64,000 nucleotides of DNA from Dentipellis sp. KUC8613 (taxonomy: Eukaryota > Basidiomycota > Agaricomycetes > Russulales > Hericiaceae): the NCBI GenBank assembly GCA_002286715.1, contig NSJX01000010.1, forward strand, positions 312,656-376,655, read 5' to 3'. Below, piece after piece: positions 1-12,482 of this stretch. The translations under genes and the position numbers were made by a program. The notes below the pieces were generated by a model. It saw nothing but the letters and a program-made list of their open reading frames with translations. It made no database searches and was not told the origin of the DNA. Within the stretch, counting starts at the first letter, position 1; each line of letters starts with the position of its first letter.

Positions 1-60
1 TCTCAATCTCTGAACCCACGTGCAGATGGATAAACCTGTGTGTATGTACAGTAGAGTGAG

Positions 61-126
61 CGGTAGATGGTAAGCGGTAGATGGTAGACGGGTAGATGGT
101 AGAGGGTAGATGGGTACGACGGGTAC
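61..126. repeat. GGTAGATGGTA-type simple repeat
   Basis: About six imperfect copies of a GGTAGATGGTA-like unit lie side by side. It is beyond the 3' end of the Sfp1-like gene and shows no coding content. It is probably an ordinary microsatellite. Confidence 0.75.
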
Positions 127-324
127 TTATAGCTAATGTATATATGTATATAGTATGTACTTGAAAAGACGGAGACCGAGACCGAGATTCAAACTGTGAC
201 TGATAGGAAACCAACTCCCCCGAGGCAGGCAGGCGAGTGGGCGGGCGGCGTACTTTTAGATGGCGGCTGGACGACGACGACGGCGAGAAGAGCGCAAATA
301 ATAATCAGAAGCAAAGTGAAAAAC

Positions 325-378
325 AAAAGGGAAGGAAGGAGAGAAGGGAAGGGGGAAGGAAGGGGGAAGGAAGGGGGA
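325..378. repeat. Pure polypurine tract
   Basis: 54 consecutive bases contain only A and G on the plus strand, with GGAAGGAAGGG-type units. A second purine-rich stretch with A5G units lies near 561-627. Both sit 3' of the minus-strand Sfp1-like gene, so they would be polypyrimidine tracts in its downstream region or 3' UTR. The rest of 1-738 holds no gene I can support. Confidence 0.8.
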
Positions 379-738
379 TGCGAGCGCGGGTAGGGGCAGA
401 GCGGCATCTAAGTATTAGCGAGTATAACCAACCGACAGTGGAGCGGAGCGCGGAACGTGAACAGCGGGGAGGAGGAGGTACAAACAAACAGAGACAGACA
501 GAGACAAACAAACAAGCAGCGAGGACAAGCACAGAGGTAGATAGACGATAGATGAGCTGATAGAAAAGAAAAGGAAAGAAAGGAGTAGGGGGGAGGCGGA
601 GGCAAAAAGAAAAAGAAAAAGAAAAAGCAAACAAAAGAATCCATATCCAATCGTCATCCGTGCGCCTTTTGACGTGTGTAAATGTAGGTGTAGATGTAGG
701 AGATGTGGGGAGGTGCCGAGTCCGAATCCGAGCGCGCG

Positions 739-2637
739 TTACGACGCGACGCTGAACGCGCCGTACTGCCTTTGCGCCTGTGCCTGCGCCTGAGGGTCGA
801 AGTACTGCCACGGGGCCTGCTGGCCGGGCGCCTGCTGCAGCACGGGCGTGCTCGGCGCCGTGTGCGCGGCCGTCGGGCGCGGCGCACTTGCGTTCGCGTT
901 CGCACTGGCAGTGGACGCGCGGGCGGGCGTCGAGTGGCGCGACGACTTGGAGTGCTGCAGGCACTCGTGCTGGCCGCTCGCGAGCAGGCGCAGGCCGATT
1001 GCGCCGTGGTCGCCCGAGTGCTGATAGTGGTAGCCTTTGGAATGCTATCAGTACACCAGGAAGGGAGTAAATGGAGAAAAAGACGCACGGAGCCCGTTCA
1101 TGTTCTTGTACCGGCGCTGGCAGTCGGCGACGCCACACGCGAACGGGCGGAGCCTGCGCTCGGCCTCGCGCTCGACCTCGCGCATCTCGCCCTCGCTCAT
1201 GACGCCGCCGTCCGCGCCGCGCTGCGCGCCCTTCTCCGCAAGCAGCGCCTGGAGCGCCTCGAGGTCCTTCGGGGGCGCAAAGTTGCACGAGCCGTGCGTC
1301 ATGTGGTACTTGAGCCCGTTCGCCTGCTTGTACGACTTGGAGCAGTTCGGCTTCGGGCAGCGGAACGGCTTGGACAGCAGCAGCGACGACGCGGGCCGCG
1401 AGAGCGTCGTGCTCGCGCGCGGCGTCGACGCGGAGCCGGACGCGCCTGCCGAGGAGCCGGACGCGGACGCCGCGACGGCGATCGCGGGCGAGGACACGCG
1501 CGAGGTCGACGGCGTGCTCGCGGGCGTCTGCACGGGCGCGGACGCGCTGCCGCTTGCGCCGGTGCTCGAGCCGAAGAGCAGCGCGGGCGGCACGCAGCCG
1601 TTCGCCGCGTCGTGCTGGTGCGAGAGCCCGGGATTGACGGTGCCGGGCATCGCGCGCGAGTAGTCCGCGTAGCCGGCGTAGGCGTTGAAGGCCTGTGCGG
1701 GCGGGGGCGGCTGCTGGAACTGGGCGTGCGAGGATGGGAAGGGCCGCGTGGGGTGCGACGGGAGGGGCATGACGGCGGTCGTGTCGAAGGCGGAGATGGG
1801 GGACGACGGCGCGGACGCGTAGGCGGCGGCGGCGGCCTGGTAGGACGGGGGCTGCGGGTGCTGCTGGGGGTAGTGCTGCTGGAAGCCGGTGGCGTGGTGC
1901 GGGTAGGGCGCGAGCGGGGTGTGGAGGGGCGTCTGAGGGGGCGACGACGCGCTGCTGCTCGTGGGGCTGGTGTCTACGTCAAGCTCCATGTCGAGCTCCA
2001 TGTCGTCAGGGTCGAAGGAACCCTGGGCGTGCGGGGGCGGTTGTTGGGGCGGAAAGTAGGCCGGTGGCTTGTGATTAGGGGAGGTCTGGGCAAAGGTGGC
2101 AGAGGCAGGTGGGGTGGGGTAGGCGGCGGTTTGCGCGTTTGGCGGGGCGGCGTAGGGGTCGAGGACGACAACGTGGCACTCCTCAAAGTGGTCGACGAGA
2201 GCATGGAGGTCGTGGAGGTGGAGGCCGCAGCAGGTGTAGTTGCGGCACTGGGAGGAGTCAAGGACGGTACAGGAGTCAGGCGGGGAGAACGGACTGACGA
2301 GTTCGTCTTCGCGTTCGATCGCGTTGAGGGCGTGGAGGAGGGAGCCGCGGTCGCTCTCGATGGACGAGGAGAGCTTTGGGTTCTGTGCGCTGGAGGAGGA
2401 TGAGCGGTCGTTGGGGGAAAGGAGGGAGGAGACGGACTCGACGGGGGCTCCGAGCTGGCCTGGGGACGAGCCGGGGTAGAAACGGCTGCCAAAAGAGCCA
2501 GCACGCCAGGAGATGGGGGAGCCAAAGAAGGCGCGAGTGTAAGAGGCAGGATTGAAAGTGCCCGAGGACGAGGAGGCCATTGGGGCCTGGTCGTTTTGGG
2601 AGGAGGGAAGAGCGATGGGCTGGGAGGAGAGAGTCAT
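739..2637 (-). CDS. Sfp1-like split C2H2 zinc-finger transcription regulator
   Basis: Two exons, 2637-1089 and 1034-739, joined across a 54-nt GT..AG intron, give 614 residues. The C-terminal third carries two C2H2 fingers, KPFRCPKPNCSKSYKQANGL near residue 421 and PFACGVADCQRRYKNMNGL near 497. The intron splits the second finger, which continues as RYHYQHSGDH. The YKxxNGLKYH pattern with a long spacer between fingers is the signature of the Sfp1 family, which in yeasts controls ribosome-biogenesis genes and cell size. A further C-C...H...H cluster lies around 136-155. The rest is Ser/Pro/Ala/Gln-rich with an acidic patch DPDDMELDMELDVD, probably disordered activation sequence. A second in-frame ATG at codon 20 could also serve as the start. 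It has an unusually long gene-free upstream region. The family call is strong; the targets are inferred. Confidence 0.82.
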
Positions 2638-4590
2638 GAGAGATTGAGCGTGGCTGGCTCGAGTTGCTCGCCCGTATTTAGCGGCCAGTGTCCGGTCCGA
2701 TCGTTATCCCAACATCCCACATCCACCCAAACACAAGTCAACACTGTCCCGGCTCCGCAAGCCGCGTCCTCCACCGCACGCACCGCACGGCTTCTCCCCG
2801 TCCCGTCCGTCCCCCAACTGCCTCACAGCCCCCGGTCACCCTATGGTTCGCTCCACCGCTCGAACCGCCCCTTGCTGACCGAATCTCAGACTCTGATGCA
2901 CCGCGCTGCACCCCGACCGACGCCCAACACGTTCTCTCACTCACTCCGCCCGGCGGCGGTCGTGCCTTCCTGCCATGCGCCATCACGCCCGGGCCTGATC
3001 AGTGCCCGCGACGGCGACCGCGACGGCGTCGATTCGTCTGCCTCCAGCAGCGCGCACGAACATCTCTACAGTATTGCAGCGGCACGTCGGCACACGCCCA
3101 GGCCCAGGCCCTCTGCGTCTCCCGTCCCCGCGACTCTATTGCTCGCACTCTATGCGCCGTCGTCGACACTGCGCCTCGCCGCCGTGCGTCATGCGTCGGG
3201 GCTCGACAGTCAGGCCTGGAGCGTGCCACACCGCGCACGGCGTCCCAGCTCGCAGCCGCAGTCTCGCCCGCGATGGCATCACGGGTGTCGAGGCGATAGC
3301 GCCGGTGCTTAGACTCGACACGAGGATATCATCGATCCTCGTCGCGACCAGCACAGTACGTACCGTACTCGAACCATCACGATCGCCAACGCACGCACCC
3401 CTATCGATGATTGACTATTGGCGTCGTCCTCATTCGCGTTTGTGCGCGTCTGTTCGTGAATGAGAATCCTGCATTCTGGACTGCACCACCGCGGCCCATC
3501 CATCGTGCCCCCCTCTCCCTCTGCAGCCAGCCAGCCAGCATCCGCGCCGATTCAGACGCGTTCTCGAGCGCACCGCGCGATGGTATTGCATTTACATTTA
3601 GTCCGCGATCTGCCTCCGTGCGCGCCGTGCATGCTCAGAGGTGGGATCATCACTGAGGCAATTCGTAATTGCCAGAGGCAGGCTGGGGTAAGTAAGTAAC
3701 ATCCTGCACCCTTCACGCGCGAGTCAGTCGGCGCGCAGGGATTCAGAAGCGCACCCCGCCCCCTTCCCCGCCCCCTGACCTCCCCACGCCTTCGAATTCC
3801 CCACCGCGTACACATCATTCCCCCTTTCTCCTCCCTACCCACCCTCACTATACTCCCTCCTTCCCTACTCGCACAACCCACCCCACCACCTCCCACCTCC
3901 ACCCGCATTGCACCGCCCTCCCAAATAAGGAATTACCTCGCCTGAATTTCCATTTCGACGTTCGGCAGGCCGGGTCAAAGAGGCAGCCGCGGCATCGCGC
4001 GCCGGCGTGCCGGGCTCCTGGGCCTGATGCGTGTTTGGTTGGATGGGTGGTGGGGAGGTGGGTGGATCCCCGAGCGCGAAGCCCGAGGGGGCGATCGGGG
4101 CGGGCGTGCTATGCGCTACTTACTGCGAGTAGCGGGGGCGGGTGGAGGTGTGTAAGGTGGGTAGGTTGGGGTGGAGGGCGGAGGGTGGAGGCGGACGTGG
4201 GTATGAAGGGTGGGTAGCGGGGAATGGTAGGCCAGGCACGCACGGACGCGCGCACGACGACGCGTCGTGGGTGGTGACGCGAGGCACCGCGCGCCGCGGC
4301 GGGCGGGGTGGGATAGCCTACTTTGGCGTGTTTGTGGCCTCTTTGGGACGCGCAGCGCGTAGCTCGTTCAGTGCAGCGTCTACGCCTCGCACTCGGCAGT
4401 CGTTACCTGCATAGAACGCAGCGTGCATGCGCCGGTACAGTATGCCTGCACCTGGTCCAGTACTAGCTATAGCGAACCGCCATCTGGCGATCACTCAACG
4501 CTTCCAACAAATGGAAGCACCCACGACCCACGACCCACAACCCGCGCGACCGAGCGATACCCGATATGGTGCGTATGCCCCGGACTAGCA
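2638..4590. other. Gene-poor upstream region of the Sfp1-like gene
   Basis: This stretch should contain the promoter and 5' UTR of the minus-strand gene ending at 2637. Several long open frames exist on both strands, but they are Arg/Pro/Ser/His-rich, have no family signature and no splice logic, and are expected by chance at this GC content. I see no gene. Confidence 0.5.
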
Positions 4591-4740
4591 ACCACCAACC
4601 AGTGACCAGTGACCAGTGACCAGTAACAACCGTTCCCAGCACGCTTTGAACTTACTTACTTACTTACTCGCACCAGTACTATACACAACTAAAATCCCAA
4701 TTAATCCAATCCCAATCCCAATTCCAATTTCTGTACTTAC
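4591..4740. repeat. Cluster of short tandem repeats
   Basis: Successive short arrays are visible: a CCAGTGA unit repeated about four times near 4600-4625, an ACTT array near 4650-4672, and CCAATCCCAATT-like units near 4690-4730. No coding content is apparent. Confidence 0.7.
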
Positions 4741-5105
4741 TTCCCCCACCTATCCACACGCCCACATACCCAACCGACCCAGTCCCTCCCCCCCTCCGCG
4801 TTTCGATATGCGATGCCCACCCGCCACCCACACCCCGCGCCCCCAAGCACCCACCCACCCACCGGAATCGACACGGACACGCAGCACCGCACCGCGTCGT
4901 GTCGTGTCGTGAGGCCCAGACTCTCGTCTCGTCTCGGTCAGCACGCGCGCCGGGCGGTCGGTCGGCGAGCGAGGGCAACGGGTACCTTGCTCGCCGGACC
5001 CGATTCTGGTGCGTAGGTAAGGAGTTCTGTTTTTGGGTTTGGCTTTCGTGGTGTAAGAGAGAGAGACAGGCAGAGTGCGCGAGCGAGCGCCGTGCGGGAG
5101 GTGGT

Positions 5106-5530
5106 GATCCGCCTCGGAAATGCGCCGCGCGATGTGCACCGTAGACTGTGTACTGCGCATCGTGTACTGCGCCCTGGAAGATTGTTTTTTTTGTTCAACG
5201 CAGGGCGTAGGGTATGGTATAATGCGTAGTGCGTACTGTACGGTGAACGGTGAATGGTGGTGCCTCGGCCTCTTGCCGGGAGCTGCTGCGCGCGGTGTGT
5301 ACCGGCGTCCGCGCGATGCGTACCGGCACAGCTCGAGGCGCGCTGCACAAACAAACACACGGAGCGGCATCCGACAGAAAACAGAACGAAGACTGAAGAC
5401 TGAAAATTGAAGACTGAGAACCGTGACGTGCGTGATCCAGATCCGCCTCGGAAATGCCCCGCGCGCAGACGTGAACGCGCCCTGTAAGATTGTGTGTGTG
5501 TGTGCGTGTGTGCGGGTGCCCTGTAAGATG
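5106..5530. repeat. Imperfect duplication of a GATCCGCCTCGGAAATGC block
   Basis: The 18-nt block GATCCGCCTCGGAAATGC followed by a CCGCGCG stretch occurs near 5106 and again near 5438. In each copy it is followed by a GCGCCCTG(G/T)AAGATTGT segment, near 5168 and 5477, and a third GCCCTGTAAGATGG copy lies near 5517. This looks like an old tandem duplication of about 330 bp. No protein is encoded. Confidence 0.6.
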
Positions 5531-5584
5531 GATAGATGGTGAGCACGGTGGCGCGTGGCGCCGGTGGTTGGCGATTGGTGTACA

Positions 5585-5960
5585 GGCGCAGGCGCGCTGC
5601 GCGAGGTGTATAGGTGTAGACGCGCTGCGCGAGGTGAATAGGTGTAGACGCGAGGTGCATAGACATACACGGACGCGTCGCACATGCGCGTGGTGCATAG
5701 GCATAGGTGCGGCAATTACGCGAAGCGCATAGACACAATCGCGTCACCCTTGCGCGAGGTGTACAGACTCACTAAGCTTGCCCGAGGTGCTTAGACGTGC
5801 ACATGCGCACCGACATAGGCATGCACACCGACATAGGCATGCACACCGACATAGGCGCGTCGCGAGCCGACACCAGCACATCTGCCATCGCGCATATGGT
5901 GTACAGGCGTACGTGCATCCGGTAGCGCACACACCATACAGACGCGTCGCGCGCCACAAT
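5585..5960. repeat. Degenerate minisatellite (GCGAGGTGTATAGGTGTAGAC-like)
   Basis: Many diverged copies of a roughly 20-30 nt unit built on CGCGAGGTGyATAGrC are arrayed here. The array includes a perfectly recognisable 18-nt sub-array, three copies of ATGCRCACCGACATAGGC at 5803-5856. The copies differ by substitutions and small length changes, which is typical of an ageing minisatellite and not of a functional array. The units have no conserved spacers of equal length. Confidence 0.7.
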
Positions 5961-6718
5961 CCCGAATCCGAGTCCGAATCCGAGTCCCGAGGCCTGATTC
6001 CGATGCAGGTCCACGTGGCCGCGGGCACTCGACATCAGAGGAGATGCGCCTGGCGCCTAGTACTAGTACCACGACGTCGACGGGTGATGTCGGTGGCCAC
6101 TCGCATGGAAGGATAACGCGACAGTGATGCGCGGTGAGAAGGTTCGATTAGCACGCAGACGCAGACGCATGCGCATGCGCAGATGCTGACCGAGGCGGGC
6201 TGTCCCAGCGCGCGCCGTCCGCGCGTTCCCCCTTCCCTTCGAGTTCCTCGATACAGATGCAGATCCTCCGGCCCTCGGTTACTATCGCGCGCGGGGCCGC
6301 CGAGGACAGGGCGGACGATCGTCCGACGGCGCTCGTCCTCGAGCTCGGTGTTTTGCGTGCGGGGTACAGTCATGCGGTGCGGGGGGAAGCTGTCCAGGAC
6401 TAGTGTTAGAGCTCGAATTCGCCGAGGATTATGCGTCGCTCGCGCGCGCGGGACGTCATGTAAGTACATGCGTTTGGTATTGATTCGCGTTAGGCACCAG
6501 ACGTCAGGCCGGAGACCAGAGGTTGGATAGGCGCGAGTGGATGGTGTAGCGTGCGTTGCTGTGAACTGTGATCCGTTCGCCGTTGACCGTTGACTGTTGA
6601 CTGTTCAGTGTTCAGTGTTGGTGATGGCAGATGGCAGACAGTCGATAGCCTGGCGCCCACGCGAGCAACAAGCCGGCGGCAGCAAACCGCAAAATCCAAT
6701 TGCTCGCGCTACATAGAC

Positions 6719-6755
6719 GTAGGCGTAGGCGTAGGCGTAGACATGGACATGGACA
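6719..6755. repeat. GTAGGC / ACATGG hexamer repeat
   Basis: Three GTAGGC hexamers are directly followed by two ACATGG hexamers. It lies within the same gene-free simple-repeat region. Confidence 0.7.
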
Positions 6756-9700
6756 GAAACCCTCAACCACAACATCGCCACCAAGATCAGGATCAGGATC
6801 GCAGGCAGATCGGGCGCGGTGCACGGATGCACGAATGCGGGGAAGCCGCTCGGGAACTCGGGATTCGGGACTCGGGACTCGGAAGTTGCGTCAACGTCAA
6901 CGGGCGCTGGGCTGGGCGGGCGAAGTATAGATTATAGATTCAGACTTGGCGGGGGTGGGTGAAAGAGAGTGCGTGTGGTGTGTGGCGTGTGGCGTCGAGG
7001 CGGGGAAGCTATCCAGGCTGATTTTTGTGTTTTCGCCGGGCGCGCGAGGAGAAACCTCGGGGGGTTGTGCCAGTTTGCGCACGGGGGTTTGCGTTGCGAT
7101 TGACGCGTTGACGCGCCTAGTGCAGTGCAGGCCGGCGCGCGCCTAGGCGTGGAAGCTGATGTTCAAGCTTCAAGGCGCGCATAGGTGTTGAGGTTCAATG
7201 TTCAGCGCGCGCCTACGGTGTGTTGCGGAGGAATATACCTATGTGTTATGGTTCAAAACGCTGACTTATGTTCCGCTATTCGACGTGTCTGCGTTCTTCG
7301 CTTCAAAGCGCGGTACGGCGATCGTGAGCGCCCGCGCTTTGAAGTCCTATCGCGCGCCTGCATGCCGCGGAGATGATGTGTGATGCGCTGTGGCGCATAT
7401 AGCTGTAAGGAGCGGGATCTGTCGCTGTTACTGTTGAAGAGTGTAATCAGAATATGATCAGTCATCCGCTGGGCGGGGAGCCGAGGCGCGAGCGCGGGTA
7501 CAGAGGATGGAGAGGAATGGAAGATGGAGCATGGAGCATAGGTTATGGAACATATGGATGCGGGCTCCCGACGTCAACGTCTCTGTCGTCGTTCCGTTTG
7601 TTTGAAGAAACGAGTAGTAACCATCTTGTGCCGTGTATCATGCATCGTCGAGATGCGCGTCAACTTGGACAGCAACCGGTCCAACTCGAGAGCTCGGAGG
7701 CCTGTGAAGTGTGTACTGCGAATCGCCCGGTCTATAGTCCACAGTCCGTCATTGTCGCGACATTCGCGACGAGCTGAACGGGTTCCTGCTTTTGCGAGCT
7801 CGACAGGTTCGATATTGATGTGACTGGAGCATATAGAGCGGCCATACCAGGTCCCATTCAAGTCCACGTCCACGTCCAAGCCCAAGCTCCAGACGCGATG
7901 TTAAACCTTGAACCTCGAACCAGGTATCCCAAAAGCAACATTCGGTATGAAGGATGCGGAACTGCCGCTATCGAATCCATACGGGGTTGAAGAGCATGAA
8001 TGACAGTGACGTGTGCGCAGACGCATCACGTCCAAGGCGGCAGATCGCGAGCCCGGCAGGCCAGCGCTCGCAGGCATTGCTCATCACTCGGGACGAGGAA
8101 CGAGTCCGTAGCAGACGTACGGCATCCATATGATGATGTGTGGCCACGAGCACATGGACGCGTCGGGCGGATGTATCACTGGCGATGCATGCGTTCGGTT
8201 ACGGTTGCAGCAGGAACCCGAGGCTTCGTAGGTGCTTGGGGCTGGAGAACTGGGGAATTGAGACTTAGGATTGGGGGCCCGCCACTGGTGTACAGCAACA
8301 GCACCACTGGCCGTCACGGCGTCGCACCAGAATTCGAAGCCGCCGTCGCGCCCCTGGAGAATCGTGACCCCATACAAGTCGGGCTAGCAGCTAGCGGCAA
8401 GTGGCGCCAGGCGCAGTCCTCTTCCTTCCCGAGGCAAAACGGTCTCCGCGTCCAATGTGCTTCTTCCACGGCGACGACGGTGACATGCACATGAACGTGA
8501 GCGCGGACGTGAACCGCAGGTGGGTAATATGCCTGCGTGAAAGGAGCCGTGGCACTGACTAACGCTATGAGCTAGATTCAGCATTGAATTGAAGAAGGCC
8601 AGGCGAGATGGATCAGTCGCACCGTTTGCCATACTTCATGATCGTCAGTGCCATATCCGACATCGATACCGGGACCCAAGCGAAAGACCGACGAACGTCA
8701 TTCGCGCTCCTTGTCTCGGTCCTCATTCCAGTCGCGAAATGAAGACAGAGAAGACTTTGAACCATCGTGCATTGCCAAGCCAAGCCAGGCGCCACGGTGT
8801 CCCCGAATCCGCGATAATCTCATCGCAGCCCATAACGCGAAGGCCATTTTCCTAGTTTCCGCAGCCTAGCAGCTGAATGAACGCGTCAAGTAGATCCGTC
8901 GGAGCGCCAAGTTCCGCGGACATTGCCAAACGCGAGAACGACGCGCGTCGTGCGTCGGGCGACACGTAGATCCCGGCCGGAGAGCGTGCACGAAGGAGAG
9001 GAAATGAACGTGACCGCTGCAGGACTGGGTGCACGGAGGTAAATACCAGCGAGCGGTGCTGCGGAGAAGGAAAAGACGACGCCGACGCCATCGCCGACGC
9101 AGGCTGCTCGAATTCGAACTGGGAGTCGGGCGGGCGACCGCGACGGTTCGCGCTCAAGATGAGGCGGGCGGCGCGCGTTGATGCGGCTCCGAGCCCGACG
9201 CGCGTCGGGGAGACCCCGGGTACCGCCGGGCACGTCTCTGCCGGGCGCGCCCGCTCGTCGTCAGTCAGCTCGAGCGCGTTTCTGTCCCCATCTCGAACTC
9301 TCCAGATCGCCCCTGTCTTCGAAGGCAAGATCTACGATGCGATAGACGTGGAGGGTGTCGCCGAGTTGTCGAGCTTTGGCAATGTCAGTACGTGCAGCTC
9401 TATCGCCACGGATCATGCAAGCATCATGAACGGCTTTCGAGGGCGGCCTCATGAAACTCGAGGGTTGCTTGTACAAGGTAATGTGCTTTTCTATGCTTCA
9501 TTATTATTAGTGGCGACGCTTATAGACCTTCTAATAATTAGGGCCAGCCGTTGCGATTCCGTTTCATTTATCGAACTCATCGCAAGAACGTCCGCAGTCC
9601 AAGATGGTCTCGCGATTGCAAAGACCGCTCTCTGCCCCAGCCCACAGGTCACTCGACGTCAATGTCGATACCCGCGTCGAATCGACTATTGTCCTATCAT

Positions 9701-12482
9701 TGACGTCGACACTCGACGGCTGTACCTAGATCGCGGCTGGCCCTTCCAGAGACTCGACTGAATTGGCGGCTTGCACCCTCAGCGCGCCCGAGTGTCTCCG
9801 AGCCAAACCTGGCCCTCCCGACCTTCCCTCTGTGGCCTTCGGAGCCGGCCCATAGCCTATTCTGGTGGTCCTGACCGAGACGTTTGGGTCGCCCGCGCCC
9901 GCACGGGCACGATGGACATCGACTCCCGCCGTCCGCCGCCAGCGTCCGCACGAATCTTCCAGTATAGCCTGACCCCATCCCCGCCCGGCGCCCCGCCTTA
10001 CTCAGCGACCTCGGGCTTCTACTCTACATCCTTGAAGCTCGCAGTCTCGAAGTCTCGCGGATGCATCCTGCTCATCGTTGACCCGTCCATATACAAGCTA
10101 TCCATGATCCACGGTACCCGACGCTGCTCGAACGTCCCCGATCAACCGAGTGGCAGTAGATGCGGGATCTGGGAAGGAGATAGCTACTCCGTTGGGTCTG
10201 GGGAGCACCAGCTCGCCCACGCCCGCTCTTCCTCCCAGGCTGTGCTAGCCTCCACTTGGTGCCCCCGCCACCGCCCACGTACGTACGCGCCTTCTGATGC
10301 TGCGCTGAAGCATGCGTACGCTCCCTTCCATCCTGTCTCTAGTCAGCACCAGCTGCTGCGCGAGCGAAACGTGGATGGTTTATGGCTCCACACCGGGCTT
10401 GCTGCACCCTGGCCGGACTCCATCCCCATGCTACCCCGCCGGCGGTTCATCTGCGTTGTGGCGCCAAGCTGCTATTTCAATCGTACGACACCAATGTCAA
10501 TCATGCCTATACATTCGTGCAGGGTGCATCTCAGCATTCTGGGGCATGCGCTAAGTATACTCGGTCGTCGGTTCGGGCTATCCTGTTGTCTCTGTGTATG
10601 ACGGCCCCGGAACGCAGCGACCCGCCGCCCCCCTCGTTGTTCACATCTGTCACATTCACGGACTACGAAAGTGTACGTGCTACTGGCAACGGAACGCCAT
10701 ATGCGGCCGCGCATCGCCACCGCCCTTGTACGACGTCGCGAATGGTTTTGCCGGCTGCACGACGTCGTGGCTCGTGGCTCGTGGCTCGCGGCGATCGGTT
10801 TCAGATGGCGAGATGCAGATCTGCGCCCTCTTCTCCGTCAGCGCGAGAGCAGCTGGTGCCTGTTACACGTTACGCGTTACGCGCTGCGTGCCCGCTGCAT
10901 TCGCACTCATTCCAGGAGTCTCCTCTAGGCCCTGCACGAATTGGCGTTATTGGACATTTGGCCACGACTGCGACCAGGTTCGATCCTCCACGATGCCGCG
11001 GGTAAAGTGCTTTTGCATAATGACATAACTTCTATCCCCTTATACGCCGAGCATGTGTATGCATCCGGAGTCGAAGCCTCGTAGACCATATGCTACACAA
11101 GGCGCTCCGCTGGTACGTCTGATCGTTGCCTGCGCTATGTATGTGCAGTATATTTGACCATGTTGCCGCAGCCGTCTCAGCTATATATGTGTCCTTTGGG
11201 CTGCACGTTTAGCCTCTTCTGGCTCTCAGCTCGTCGACCTTTTCACATTCCAGCGCCCGCTGCGCTTCGGCTTGGTTTGGTGTTCGCTGCTGATTGGTAC
11301 GGGCTTGCACAACAGAAGCACGGGGGTGCAGGGTGCAGGGTGCAGGGTGCGGATCCAAATTGCGTGCCCTCATGCGCGGGGGACCCACGCCTGCGGCAAT
11401 CCTAAACCAACTTGGCTCGTGGTTCGTTTCGCTCGCCTTCCTTCTTTCCTTCTCTCTGTCGTTTGGGCCCACGGACACTCGCTTCCGGACAAGAACACTG
11501 TGACGATACAACATCATCAATATTGCTTCTGGCGCGTCCTTTGTCGTTTCATCCTACTTTGCCACTTCTGGCGCGAGTGTTGTAGGCGCTATTGCGTCGA
11601 CGGAGGTGATTTTGTGTTTCGGCGATCCCACGCTTTTAGCTATAGACTACATGAAGGCCTATGAACTTCCAGCCATATGCATAGAACCAAGATACTTATA
11701 TCACACACCTCGGATTTTTGTACTTGCACTACGTCGAGTGATCAGGACCGCGACTGCATTAGGACCGAGACTCATTCCACCGCAACCCCCAACTCTAACT
11801 CTTCAATGTGACAAACAAACCTAGACCACGGACATTCTCAACACTCTCTGAATCTGAATCTCCGAGAGTCGGGAATTGAGCGCGGCCCACCCCAGCGGTA
11901 GCTATCGTTATAGTAGCTTCCATTCCCTCGATCGCTCCCGCGGGCGGCCTGCAGGTAAGTACCCTCGGGCGATCCGTCCTGCACTTGCGGTGGTAAGGTG
12001 GGTGGTCCTGGATGACGATGACGATGGCGGCCCCGACTCCCCCAGAATCCAGCATTGAATCGCTGAAACGCGCGGGAGATACTTGAGGCCGCAGCTGGAG
12101 ATCGATAGTCGCAGTCGCAGTTGCCAGCGTTCTTACTTACTACGTAGCCAGTGCGGAAGCGGAATCGGGCTCGGTACCGGGAGGGTTATGATTACATGGT
12201 TGTGATCGTCGGCATCGGTATCCCTCGCAACGCCGCCGCTCACTCAGAGTAGAGCCGGGCGACGGATGTGGAATAGAGTGCTAGAAACCCAGAATGGTCC
12301 TGTGGAAGTGCTATAGGGAGATATCGATCGGGTTTGGGATATCTACGTTGTAGCCATAGTGATATCTACGGTACTGTAAGTATATGCGTGTAGATGGTAG
12401 GATATCGAGATGAGTAGATGGCAATGTTAAATGTATACCAAAGAAGAGAGAGAGGGCATCGATGTGCCAGTGCAAGAGAGAA
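6756..12482. other. Gene-free stretch
   Basis: No coding gene can be supported here. Small arrays occur: a GTGGCTC triplication near 10763-10785, and a GGGTGCA array near 11323-11350. A 229-codon open frame starts at 9912 but has no recognisable family or conserved motif. The right end should include the 3' UTR of the oxygenase gene. Confidence 0.5.

Noticed and set aside
703..2403. Plus-strand 566-codon open frame opposite the Sfp1-like gene
   Set aside because: It is the antisense shadow of a GC-rich coding exon, Arg/Gly/Val-rich with no motif, whereas the minus strand encodes clear zinc fingers.
5803..5856. Three 18-nt direct repeats considered as a CRISPR-like array
   Set aside because: The copies are contiguous without spacers and lie in eukaryotic DNA; this is a minisatellite.
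9912..10601. 229-codon plus-strand open frame starting MDIDSRRPPPASAR
   Set aside because: No recognisable domain, odd Arg/Ser/Pro/Cys composition, no intron logic and no supporting promoter signal. Chance frames of this length occur in GC-rich DNA.
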